Source of the DNA: M3007 sp046316495
GTDB lineage: Bacteria; Bacteroidota; Bacteroidia; Chitinophagales; Saprospiraceae
Direction of reading: 5' to 3'
Assembly (NCBI GenBank): GCA_046316495.1
Contig: JBKDAM010000148.1
Coordinates: 1-64,000, forward strand
DNA length: 64,000 bases
Under the pieces are notes generated by a model. It was not told the DNA's origin. It made no database searches and saw nothing but the letters and a program-made list of their open reading frames with translations. The translations under genes and the position numbers were made by a program. Positions 35,013-43,185 of this stretch are shown here, one piece after another (positions within the stretch are counted from its first letter, which is position 1; each line of letters starts with the position of its first letter).

Positions 35013-36728
35013 ATGTATCGTATATTCATTTTTTGGCTGTTTTTAGTAACCCTTTTACCTCAGGCTGGAGCCCAGTGCATTTCCGGGGATTGTAAAGATG
35101 GGAAAGGTACGTACGTGTATCCCTCCGGAGCTAAATATACCGGGGAGTTTAAAGGGGGAGAGATTCACGGAGTAGGGGTTTGTTATTATACAGATGGTTC
35201 TAAGTACAGTGGGGAATGGAAGCACCGTTTTCCAGATGGGCGAGGAACGAAGATTTATTCAGACGGCACCAAGCGGACGGGCAATTGGAAGCGGGGTAAG
35301 CCAGTCGATGATCTTGGTAACATTTTAGAAGAGTATATTGCCAAGAAAAAGGAAGAGAATGTGGAAGATGATACCAATATTCAAAGTGGTTGTTTATCTG
35401 GAGATTGTCAAAATGGTATCGGCTCCTTTGCTTATCCGGATGGAAGCAAATATGAGGGAACGTTTGTTGATGGTAAGTTTTCAGGAGAAGGTCGTTTCAC
35501 CTTTGCAAATGGAGATGTATATGAGGGTGCTTTCAAGGATAATTATCCTCATGGACTGGGTAAGCGAACTCATGCAGACAATGTGCCTGCGGAAGAGGGT
35601 GAGTGGAGAGAGGGAGAGTTTATCGGTGCAAATTTGGCTGCGGACGGTAAATTTGGTTGTATTGAAGGAGATTGTGCTTCCGGTACGGGTACTTTTGTGT
35701 TCAAAGAGGGAGTAGCCCGTTACACTGGCCAGTTTATGAACGATCAACCGCATGGTAAAGGGATTTGTACTTATGCGAATGGCGATAAATTTGAGGGAGA
35801 ATGGATAGATGGCGCGTTTGGCGGCATGGGTACGCTGACCTTGCGGGATGGAACGGTAGTAAGTGGGTATTGGCAGGGTGGCGAGTATGTTGGACAATTT
35901 CCTCCAGAGGGATATCAAATTGTTCAAGACAGTGTTGGGCAATCTATTGTTCAAGCAACGGAGGAGCCCAGCGACTCAGTGGGATTGGTTTCACCGGAGC
36001 TTCAGACGAAAGTTTGGGCGGTTGTTGTTGGCGTGGCGTCTTATGATCACATGCCTGCATTACGGTACACAGATGATGATGCCTATAGATTTTATGCTTT
36101 TTTGAAAAGTGTGGAGGGGGGTGCATTGCCAGATGATCAAATAAGGATATTAATTGATGAGGCTGCCACTAAAGATAATATTACAGAGTCGATTTTGGAT
36201 ATTTTTGGACAGGCTGGAGAGAATGATTTAGTTGTTTTCTATTTTTCAGGCCATGGCCTAAATGGCTCTTTTTTACCTATTGACTTCGATGGATTTAATA
36301 ATAAACTGGCACACGAGGAACTTGCAAAACACTTTAGTGAATGTAAAGCAAAATTCAAGCTTTGTGTTGCGGATGCCTGTCACTCTGGTAGCTTGATTGC
36401 AATGAGGTCGGCAGATACAGAGCCTGTTCTAATGCAATACTATCAGACATTGGCAAAATCGGTATCTGGGACAGCCTTATTAATGTCTTCGAAAGGAGAC
36501 GAGACGTCCCTAGAATCTGCTGGATTGCGGCAGGGTGTATTTAGTCATTTTTTAATTCGGGGGTTAAAGGGAGAGGCAGACACGAATGGAGATAAGGTTG
36601 TCAGTGTGAAGGAGCTTTTTGACTATATTTATAGCAATGTTCGTGCTTATACTGGAAACCGGCAAAGCCCCGTTTTAAAAGGTGCATTTGATCCATCGAT
36701 GCCTATTGGTGTAACGAGGGGAATTTAA
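35013..36728 (+). CDS. Exported MORN-repeat / caspase-fold (C14) peptidase
   Basis: The product has 571 residues. A signal peptide spans 1 to about 20 (LLPQAGAQ). Residues 22 to about 295 hold MORN-type repeats in three blocks, each opening with a G-D-C motif (CISGDC, CLSGDC, CIEGDC) and containing lines such as GTFVDGKFSGEGRFTFANGD. Residues about 333-565 form a caspase-like domain: WAVVVGVASYDHMPAL, the catalytic His414 in SGHG and Cys456 in DACHSG. A calcium-type EF-hand loop (Asp523, Asn525, Asp527, Ser531, Glu534) follows. Activity is plausible since both catalytic residues are present. The substrate and role are unknown. The gene is isolated and has no adjacent effector gene. Confidence 0.85.
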   Translation: MYRIFIFWLFLVTLLPQAGAQCISGDCKDGKGTYVYPSGAKYTGEFKGGEIHGVGVCYYTDGSKYSGEWKHRFPDGRGTKIYSDGTKRTGNWKRGKPVDDLGNILEEYIAKKKEENVEDDTNIQSGCLSGDCQNGIGSFAYPDGSKYEGTFVDGKFSGEGRFTFANGDVYEGAFKDNYPHGLGKRTHADNVPAEEGEWREGEFIGANLAADGKFGCIEGDCASGTGTFVFKEGVARYTGQFMNDQPHGKGICTYANGDKFEGEWIDGAFGGMGTLTLRDGTVVSGYWQGGEYVGQFPPEGYQIVQDSVGQSIVQATEEPSDSVGLVSPELQTKVWAVVVGVASYDHMPALRYTDDDAYRFYAFLKSVEGGALPDDQIRILIDEAATKDNITESILDIFGQAGENDLVVFYFSGHGLNGSFLPIDFDGFNNKLAHEELAKHFSECKAKFKLCVADACHSGSLIAMRSADTEPVLMQYYQTLAKSVSGTALLMSSKGDETSLESAGLRQGVFSHFLIRGLKGEADTNGDKVVSVKELFDYIYSNVRAYTGNRQSPVLKGAFDPSMPIGVTRGI

Positions 36729-36746
36729 CTACTGAAAAGTGCTAGT

Positions 36747-37985
36747 TTACTCTACCCTACTTTCAACGGAGCCGTTAGCCAACTGGATTTCCAGGAGATC
36801 ACCTTTTTGAACATCGGTTGCGTTTCGAATAATTTGACCGTCTTTTAGCGTGATGGAGAACCCTCTCTTTAGGATAGTGTAGGGGGATAGAGCGGTCAAT
36901 ATTTTTTCTGTATTTGTTAGTAACTGATGTTCTGTTTTTAGCTGGTGTTGAACAGATAAGCTAATTTTTTCCTTCAGTTGCTGGATGGATTGAGACGCCT
37001 TTTGGAGGGTATTATGGGATGCAAATTGGATGGCTAGGTCTAGGGCGTTTATTGCTGAGCCTGCGCCTTGAGTTTGGTAACCTGTTGCCTGTCCAATTTG
37101 CTTAACAAGTTGATTGATATTCATTTCGAATTGTACGGACCGCTCGATTAGAAATTGAGCAGCCGCTGTTGGGGTTTTAAAAGCTAAATGTGCGGTTAGA
37201 TCTAGAACTGCTTCGTCTATTTCATGTCCAATTCCGGAGAGAACGGGGATAGGCATATTAGCTACCGTGGCACATAAGTCCTTGCCGTCAAAAGCGATTA
37301 GGTCTAATTTTGAACCGCCGCCCCTTACAATTATTACGGCATCAAATTGATTATGCTGGCGGCTTATTTCATGTAGCGCGGAGATGATTTCTCTTTCAGC
37401 ATTTTTCCCCTGAACAGAAGCAAAGAAGTAGGTTTGTTGAAAATTGTAGCCATACCTGTTTTCCTCTAAGTGGGTTTTAAAATCGTGAAAACCAGCAGCT
37501 TCTTGGGAAGTGATTACGGCAATTCGCTGCAAAACGATTGGGAGTTGCAGGTTTGCATTTCGATTAAGAAGGCCCTCTTTTTGTAGCCATTCAATTGTTT
37601 GACGCCTTTGAAGGGCAGCTACTCCTAGTGTATAGGTAGGGTCTATGTCCCAAACATGTAGTTTCAAACCATATCGCTCATGAAAGCCTACTTTTACCAG
37701 CATTCGAACCTGCCCTCCAGGTTGGAGCACCTCTTCAGCAATAGGGCCGTGCACGGATTTAATAATTCGGAATTCGCGCTGCCACGTCACTGCCTGGGCT
37801 TGGGCTAGAATTCCAGAGTCGCTTGAACCTTCCGGGTCTGCCTTTTGGACTAGGCTCAAATACAGGTGTCCGTTTGAAAGATTGGATTCGGCTATTTCTG
37901 CAGTTATCCAAACTGGATCGGAGAAGTTGAGGGCAATGACCCGTCGAATATGCTCATTTAAGTCGAATAAGGAATAGGTTTGCAT
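36747..37985 (-). CDS. xseA: Exodeoxyribonuclease VII large subunit
   Basis: The product has 412 residues. The N-terminal OB fold (SLFDLNEHIRRVIALNFSDP, then WITAEIAESNLSNGHLYLSL) precedes the catalytic part with VIITSQEAAGFHDF-type and RGGGSKLDLIAFDGKDLC segments and SGIGHEIDEAVLDLTAHLAF. The long helical region and a final S1-like strand RGFSITLKDGQII complete it. It degrades single-stranded DNA together with XseB, whose gene is not nearby. It begins 2 bp after lptC. Confidence 0.93.
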   Translation of the reverse strand: MQTYSLFDLNEHIRRVIALNFSDPVWITAEIAESNLSNGHLYLSLVQKADPEGSSDSGILAQAQAVTWQREFRIIKSVHGPIAEEVLQPGGQVRMLVKVGFHERYGLKLHVWDIDPTYTLGVAALQRRQTIEWLQKEGLLNRNANLQLPIVLQRIAVITSQEAAGFHDFKTHLEENRYGYNFQQTYFFASVQGKNAEREIISALHEISRQHNQFDAVIIVRGGGSKLDLIAFDGKDLCATVANMPIPVLSGIGHEIDEAVLDLTAHLAFKTPTAAAQFLIERSVQFEMNINQLVKQIGQATGYQTQGAGSAINALDLAIQFASHNTLQKASQSIQQLKEKISLSVQHQLKTEHQLLTNTEKILTALSPYTILKRGFSITLKDGQIIRNATDVQKGDLLEIQLANGSVESRVE

Positions 37986-37987
37986 GG

Positions 37988-38557
37988 TTATTCGGCAGCT
38001 TCCTTGAGTTGATCGGCTTTTATTTTGCCTTTTGGCACCAGGATTTTCCAGTAGGAGAAGTCCTGATTTGCTTCCAGGCCAAAGCCGTAAATAACCTCAC
38101 CGGGGCGGCTAACCTTCACGAACTTGTCTGTTCGAATCTTTGCAGATCGCTCATCCCAGGTAAGCTCTTCTGTTTCAATACGTTCTTGTTTAGCACTATT
38201 CATTACCACACTATCCCGGGCTATTACTATGCTTTTTTCTTGTTGCCGAACAGCAAATTTGGATGTAAGTGTATTAACAACCTGTTGAGCGGGGTTAAGG
38301 AACTCTACTTTAATTCCTTCGGGAAACTCTTGCCTTGGATCGGTTCGTTCGGTATAGTTTTTCAGTGTTGGGGCGGTTATTCGGATCCGTACCACTGCGC
38401 TGTCTGAGTATAAAATTTCTACTTGTTCACCGACCTCCACCAGCGTGTCATCTGTTGTATAGTTTGCCTCCACTCTTGCAAGCTTATTTTCACAGGCAAA
38501 AAGGGAAAGGAGGGTCAGGCAGATAGTGGCTCGACGTAAGCTAACGTGATTGATCAT
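37988..38557 (-). CDS. lptC: LptC-like periplasmic LPS export lipoprotein
   Basis: The product has 189 residues. The start at 38557 overlaps the stop of the upstream gene as ATGA and gives a lipoprotein signal ending LFAC. The frame opens 29 codons earlier inside that gene, which is unlikely. The beta-rich body, with GIKVEFLNPAQQVVNTLTSK, ERIETEELTWDERSAKIRTD and the VIYGFGLEANQDFSYWKI segment, is typical of LptC from this phylum. LptC passes LPS from LptBFG to LptA. It overlaps the small membrane protein gene and is followed by xseA after 2 bp. Confidence 0.85.
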   Translation of the reverse strand: MINHVSLRRATICLTLLSLFACENKLARVEANYTTDDTLVEVGEQVEILYSDSAVVRIRITAPTLKNYTERTDPRQEFPEGIKVEFLNPAQQVVNTLTSKFAVRQQEKSIVIARDSVVMNSAKQERIETEELTWDERSAKIRTDKFVKVSRPGEVIYGFGLEANQDFSYWKILVPKGKIKADQLKEAAE

Positions 38558-39057
38558 GCCATTATTTTTTTTAAGGTGAAGCGAACAACCAACAATAATG
38601 CGATTAAAATTAACAGGAAGTACCCGACTGGAATTGACACCCATGCGATGATGTGCGTACGGTCTATTATGTACATTAGTAAAAGGACAGAGCAGATAAG
38701 AAGCACTAGATTAGAGATTCGTTCGGATCCTGGTATATGTTCGAGTGCCACATTTCTACGAATGGTTGCAATGGTAAGAAACATTGAAAAAACGGGAAGT
38801 ATTTGTGTTAAAATATTGGTATTTAGAATGTTACCTCTTTGAAATAAGAACATGTAAATACTTAGAGCGATTGAGAAGATACCAGGAATACAGGTAGCGA
38901 ATATGATAGCGGAGTATAAATAATTCCAAGGGGAAATATGGCCTTGTTCCATACTAATCCAATTGATTGCCCAAGCAAGTGCTGGGAGCGCAAGAAAGTA
39001 AGCGGTTATATAAATTGGATGCTCGCTTAGCAGGTCAACTAGTGCTTGGATAGTCAT
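38554..39057 (-). CDS. Small multi-pass membrane protein, unknown
   Basis: The product has 167 residues, with about five hydrophobic helices (roughly 14-34, 46-70, 78-97, 113-131, 136-158) and few charged residues. No family was recognised. It is the first gene of a tight set with lptC (4-nt overlap) and xseA, so an envelope-related role is possible but unproven. Confidence 0.7.
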   Translation of the reverse strand: MTIQALVDLLSEHPIYITAYFLALPALAWAINWISMEQGHISPWNYLYSAIIFATCIPGIFSIALSIYMFLFQRGNILNTNILTQILPVFSMFLTIATIRRNVALEHIPGSERISNLVLLICSVLLLMYIIDRTHIIAWVSIPVGYFLLILIALLLVVRFTLKKIMA

Positions 39058-39129
39058 AATAAACGGTATAAATGAAAGACAAAGTTCGTTTTTCTGATGG
39101 ATGCAGTGTCTTTTTTTTGTGTTTAATGT

Positions 39130-40077
39130 TCAACCCCAATTAAATTGGATTTCTGGGTAGTCCGCCTCCAGAGCAGAAATCTTAGTTTGGACTTTTTCGA
39201 GGAAAGCCAGGTGCTGAGATGTATTTGGATTAAAGGGGCGGTGTTCGAGTGCTTGTCTAATTTTTTCAATTTGGGTAATAAGGGCTATGGTTTCTTTTTG
39301 GAAAAAGGTTTGAGCAAAACAGGTTTGCACATACTCAACAGCAAGGTCTGAAGGGTGAATAAGGTCCTTTTCATAAAATCGGTAATCTCTTAAATCATCC
39401 ATGATTAACTCGTAAGCAGGAAAATAGTAGGTGTTTGGGAGGGAATTAGATAGCTCCTCGCAGGCTAGGAGTAAAACGGATTTGCTTCGTTGGTTTTCAA
39501 TTGCTCCCATACGGAGGTGGCGAACGGGGCTAACGGTGAGGATAATGTTCAAGTTGGGTCTTTTTTCGCGGAGTTCTTGGAAGGAAGAGCGGAGGATATC
39601 GGTCGTTTCAGAGACACTTAGGCGCTTTCGATCGAAGTGTTTTGCGGGCATTTTGTGGCAGTTTGCTACAATTCTGTTTTGGTTTGCAAGATGGAACACT
39701 TCGGCTGTTCCAAGTGTCAGAATCAGAACATCTGTTTTATTCAGGAATCTGGAAGCGTTTTGATGCAGTTGATGAGCTGTTGCCTTTGCCGAGTTAAGGT
39801 CTTGATGTGCAAATTCAGAATGTAGGTCCCAGTGTCTCCAAATTCCTTCATTTTCAAAAAAGTCGAATTCGTTAAGAGGTTGGGCTTTTGCAGCGGAGGC
39901 AATAGAGAAGGGGTTGTAGCAAATACCATAGGGGTTAACCAGTACCGAGAACTGGCACCTATTTAGGTAGGTACCGATATGTTTGGTAAAGCAGGAGCCT
40001 ACTAATAACAGTTGGTGTTGGTGATGGATCTGAAAGGACGGAGCTGGAATATTGATTAGAGTGCGGAAAACAGACAT
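39130..40077 (-). CDS. GSCFA-domain protein
   Basis: The product has 315 residues. The family name comes from the N-terminal motif, seen here as LLLVGSCFTKHIG near residue 25. Further landmarks are LILTLGTAEVFH, ILTVSPVRHLRMG and DLIHPSDLAVEYV. The Gly-Ser-Cys and the C-terminal D-x-x-H arrangement make an SGNH-hydrolase-like fold plausible, suggesting an esterase or acyltransferase. The substrate is unknown. It has no signal peptide. Confidence 0.85.
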   Translation of the reverse strand: MSVFRTLINIPAPSFQIHHQHQLLLVGSCFTKHIGTYLNRCQFSVLVNPYGICYNPFSIASAAKAQPLNEFDFFENEGIWRHWDLHSEFAHQDLNSAKATAHQLHQNASRFLNKTDVLILTLGTAEVFHLANQNRIVANCHKMPAKHFDRKRLSVSETTDILRSSFQELREKRPNLNIILTVSPVRHLRMGAIENQRSKSVLLLACEELSNSLPNTYYFPAYELIMDDLRDYRFYEKDLIHPSDLAVEYVQTCFAQTFFQKETIALITQIEKIRQALEHRPFNPNTSQHLAFLEKVQTKISALEADYPEIQFNWG

Positions 40078-40218
40078 CTAAGGAGTTAAGTAGGTGAGCA
40101 TTCAGTCAACAATACGGCAAATAAACGTAGATGTAACCAGATAAAGTTGTTAAATTTACCTGTTTTTTTGACGGTAACACCTTGCCGTAATTACTAAGTC
40201 ATTGATTTTGTATTTTTT

Positions 40219-41559
40219 ATGTCCTTTTTGGACCGTTTTTTTCCGAAATTAGTTACCGTACCACCGGATCCGGATGTGGTTTTTGGTCGTTACACAGATG
40301 CCTACAAAACTGCGTTTCAAAAGGTTTGTTGGACTCGTTCTTTGGAGTTATTTGATAATGGAAAGCCATTGGAGGCGTATGAAGAGCTTTTGAGATTTAT
40401 GCGGGATGAGGAAGTAGTCAATGTGGAGTGGGAGATTGTTAATGGTGTCCTTTCGTTTCATTTTTTACAAGGATCGCGTCGTGTAGATGGGAGAGCAGAT
40501 TCGGAGCGGATTCGAGTAGAGAGTCGGATTGCTTGGGCGGATGACTTGAATGTAGCATTTATGAGGAGGTTGGCAGAGCAAAATTTCAGGTTGCGGTACT
40601 CCCGATTTGCATTGACGGAAGACAACTGTCTATCGATTGTTTTTGATAGTTCAACGCGGGATGGTGCCCCTATGAAATTGCTTCAGGCATTTAGGGAGCT
40701 ATCCATTAATGCTGACAAGCAAGACGATCTGCTTGTGGAAGAGTTTAGGGTATTGAGGAGGGTTGATGAGCCTGGGACTGTTTGGGAGATACCTTTGGAG
40801 GAAAAAAGCATAAAAATTGCCTATTTTAGGAGCGAGGTGACAGCGTTGTTAGAGGCTTTGGCTTTAGGCCAACCCGACCCGGGGCGCTTCCCTGGTGGGT
40901 ATGTGTATTTGATGCTGGGTACTGCATTTCGGTTGGACTATTTGATACGCCCAGAGGGATATCTAATGGATTTATTAGAGCGAATTTACCAGCTTTATTT
41001 TGCGAAGGACAGTAGAACTCCTGCTTCTAAAATATTGTTAATGAAAGAGTTGTTTGAGAAAGGTTTGGAGCGTTCGGATGAGCAGCTAGCTGGAGAGCTT
41101 TATAAAACACGGGCTACCTTTGGGATCAGTCCTGCTGTCGGGCATGATCGAGTTCAAGCGTTATTGGAGGCGGAGCTTCCCAAAATGGATTGGCATATTG
41201 AGCAAAAGCATCCGGAAATTATGGCACTGGCTATTGCCAAATATGCAGTTGGGTATGGACTTTATCATTACTCACCACCTCCACCCGACAAGGCTTTATT
41301 TCATTTGTTTTTTCAGATTACGGAAGCCTCTTTTTTTCAAGAGTTGGGTTATTCGGTGCCGTTTTGGAGGGCTGAAGGGGGGCTCAATAAGGAGCGGATA
41401 CTGGATGCTATTCGTGGTATTGTGAAAATGTGGCGTTCAGAATATCCTGGGTTCAAGTTGGAGTTGAATGAGCTCCGTTTTGAGACATTGCCCTTGTTTG
41501 CAAAGAGTTATTTAACTATGATAAAGAATAGTACTTTAGTAAAGCAGCCTTCACAGTGA
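40219..41559 (+). CDS. Hypothetical cytosolic protein, 446 aa
   Basis: I do not recognise this protein. It has no signal peptide or membrane segment. It begins MSFLDRFFPKLVTVPPDPDV and contains an N-terminal alpha/beta region in which two similar halves may occur (FRLRYSRFALTEDNCLSIVF at about 120-140, with similar EW-I-NGVLSFHF at about 75-85). A long helical C-terminal part includes PASKILLMKELFEKGLE. The alternating strands and helices suggest a YbjN-like or secretion-chaperone-like fold, which is only a guess. Length and codon use look like those of its neighbours. Confidence 0.7.
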   Translation: MSFLDRFFPKLVTVPPDPDVVFGRYTDAYKTAFQKVCWTRSLELFDNGKPLEAYEELLRFMRDEEVVNVEWEIVNGVLSFHFLQGSRRVDGRADSERIRVESRIAWADDLNVAFMRRLAEQNFRLRYSRFALTEDNCLSIVFDSSTRDGAPMKLLQAFRELSINADKQDDLLVEEFRVLRRVDEPGTVWEIPLEEKSIKIAYFRSEVTALLEALALGQPDPGRFPGGYVYLMLGTAFRLDYLIRPEGYLMDLLERIYQLYFAKDSRTPASKILLMKELFEKGLERSDEQLAGELYKTRATFGISPAVGHDRVQALLEAELPKMDWHIEQKHPEIMALAIAKYAVGYGLYHYSPPPPDKALFHLFFQITEASFFQELGYSVPFWRAEGGLNKERILDAIRGIVKMWRSEYPGFKLELNELRFETLPLFAKSYLTMIKNSTLVKQPSQ

Positions 41560-41626
41560 TTGATTTGTCATTGGTGGTGGGTAAATTGTGAGCTTGTTTT
41601 ATTCGTAATATAGAAATGGATGAACT

Positions 41627-42124
41627 ATGATTATTTCAGCGATAGTTGCTGTTGGTAAAGGAGGGGTTATTGGTAGAGATAATGAAATTCCTTGGTATTT
41701 ACCAGCTGATCTAGCTTATTTCAAGCGGGTTACACTCAATCACTGCGTGATTATGGGTCGGCGCACTTTTGAAAGCATAGGTCGACCCCTGCCTAAGCGT
41801 ATCAATATTGTTGTTACGAGGGATCCATTTTTTACTGCCACCGGAGTGGTGGTTTCGCATACGTTAGAGGAGGCGCTTGGGATGGCTTATGATACAGGTG
41901 AGGTGGAGGCTTTTATCATTGGGGGCGGACAGATTTACAATGAAAGTGCGCCACTTTGGGATCGAATTTATCTTACAGAGGTGGATGTTCAAGTAGATGG
42001 AACGGTGTATTTCCCCGAAATAGATCTGGCAGAGTGGGTGGAGGTAAGTCGAATCGATTGTCTTGCGGATGAGAAAAATGAATACGGTTATAGTTTTAAA
42101 ATATTGGATCGAAAAAACGAGTGA
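41627..42124 (+). CDS. folA: Dihydrofolate reductase
   Basis: The product has 165 residues, normal for the family. It reduces dihydrofolate with NADPH. The blocks are ISAIVAVGKGGVIGRDNEIP, WYLPADLAYFKRVT with the catalytic acidic residue Asp, VIMGRRTFESIGRPLPKRIN and the NADPH-binding AFIIGGGQIYN. The rest is a standard DHFR C-terminus. No thyA is adjacent. Confidence 0.95.
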   Translation: MIISAIVAVGKGGVIGRDNEIPWYLPADLAYFKRVTLNHCVIMGRRTFESIGRPLPKRINIVVTRDPFFTATGVVVSHTLEEALGMAYDTGEVEAFIIGGGQIYNESAPLWDRIYLTEVDVQVDGTVYFPEIDLAEWVEVSRIDCLADEKNEYGYSFKILDRKNE

Positions 42125-42170
42125 AAATATTTCCAGCCGTTTTAGCTGCAAAAATGTCCTGTTTTTTTTA

Positions 42171-42178
42171 TAATTTTG
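42171..42178 (+). promoter_or_regulatory. Candidate -7 box before the GT5-like gene
   Basis: TAATTTTG matches TAnnTTTG. It lies 20 bp before an ATG at 42199 and 80 bp before the preferred start at 42259. No -33 TTTG is seen at the right spacing. Confidence 0.35.
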
Positions 42179-42258
42179 CACCCTGATTTGCCAAGTCAAT
42201 GAAAGAGGCGGTCAAAAACGCAAGGGATTTATTTAACAAAGAAACTCGAGGTCTTTCT

Positions 42259-43074
42259 ATGGAAAAGAAGCGTGTGCTGTTAATCACACAAGAGATTGAG
42301 CCCTACACAGAGGGCTCAGAAATGTCGAAATTAGTTGCCCGGCTCCCCAAATACCTCAGTGAAAACGGATATGAATTGCGCATTTTGATGCCTCGTTATA
42401 GTAGTGTCAACGAGCGTAGGCATCGTTTGCACGAGGTGGTTCGCCTTTCTGGTATGAACATCATTATTGACGATGACGATTATCCACTAATAATTAAGGT
42501 TGCTTCTTTGCCGGGATCTCGCCTGCAAGTTTACTTTTTGGACAACGAAGAGTTTTTTAAGCGTCCTGGCATGTATGGTAATGAGGAGGCTTATGAGGAC
42601 AACGCTGATCGAGCTGCTTTTTTCTGCAAGGGTGCGATAGAGATTGTGAAGAAGTTTGGCTGGGCCCCTGATTTAATTCTTTGTCAAGGTTGGATGACGG
42701 GTTTGGTTCCCTTTTTCTTGAAGACTGCCTACAAGACAGAGCCGTTATTTGCTAACACGGAAACTGTATTTGGCATGTTTTGTTCGGATCATGAACTAAT
42801 GACGGAGCGATTTTTTGCAAAGGCAGCGATAAATAACATTAAGGAGTCTGACTTGGAGCCGTTTCGAACTGCCGATGGAAAAGCCTCCCTTCATCGGGGT
42901 GCAAGTGCGTATGCGGATGGTGTTATTGCTGGCAGCGAAATAGAAGGTATGGACGTTGGATTCTTGTCTAATTTAACTGAAAAGCCAGTTCATGTATGGA
43001 AGACAGAACAGGAATTCTTAAGTGGTACACTAGCTACCTTGAGGAGGCTTTTAGAGGTTCCGGTAGAGGATTAA
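42259..43074 (+). CDS. Short glycogen/starch synthase-like protein (GT5 N-terminal domain only)
   Basis: The product has 271 residues from ATG 42259 (MEKKRVLLITQEIEPYTEGS). An in-frame ATG at 42199 would add 20 residues. It matches the first Rossmann domain of GT5 glycogen synthases, where the start motif is K-x-G-G. Here that site reads YTEGSEMSKLV, so the conserved Lys and second Gly are missing. The second domain with the nucleotide-sugar site is absent altogether. Short versions annotated as glycogen synthase occur next to DUF4270 genes in this phylum (from memory), so this is a conserved short protein rather than a fresh truncation. Enzymatic activity is doubtful. Confidence 0.75.
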   Translation: MEKKRVLLITQEIEPYTEGSEMSKLVARLPKYLSENGYELRILMPRYSSVNERRHRLHEVVRLSGMNIIIDDDDYPLIIKVASLPGSRLQVYFLDNEEFFKRPGMYGNEEAYEDNADRAAFFCKGAIEIVKKFGWAPDLILCQGWMTGLVPFFLKTAYKTEPLFANTETVFGMFCSDHELMTERFFAKAAINNIKESDLEPFRTADGKASLHRGASAYADGVIAGSEIEGMDVGFLSNLTEKPVHVWKTEQEFLSGTLATLRRLLEVPVED

Positions 43075-43131
43075 ACCTGGCATGTTGATTAGCGTTTTAT
43101 AAATTTAAAAGCGAATATTTACATAAAAACC

Positions 43132-43173
43132 AATCCGGCTATTTGATAGCATATATGCACAGATAGCCGGATT
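43132..43173 (+). promoter_or_regulatory. Perfect 11-bp hairpin in front of the DUF4270 gene
   Basis: AATCCGGCTAT (43132-43142) and ATAGCCGGATT (43163-43173) are perfect inverted repeats with a 20-nt loop, itself containing the palindrome GCATATATGC. The hairpin ends 12 bp before the ATG at 43186, so it could affect translation of that gene. No T-run follows. Confidence 0.5.
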
Positions 43174-43185
43174 AAGTTACCATCC

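Noticed and set aside
35481..35954. Minus-strand frame of 157 codons inside the MORN region
   Set aside because: It is a shadow created by the repeated MORN codons.
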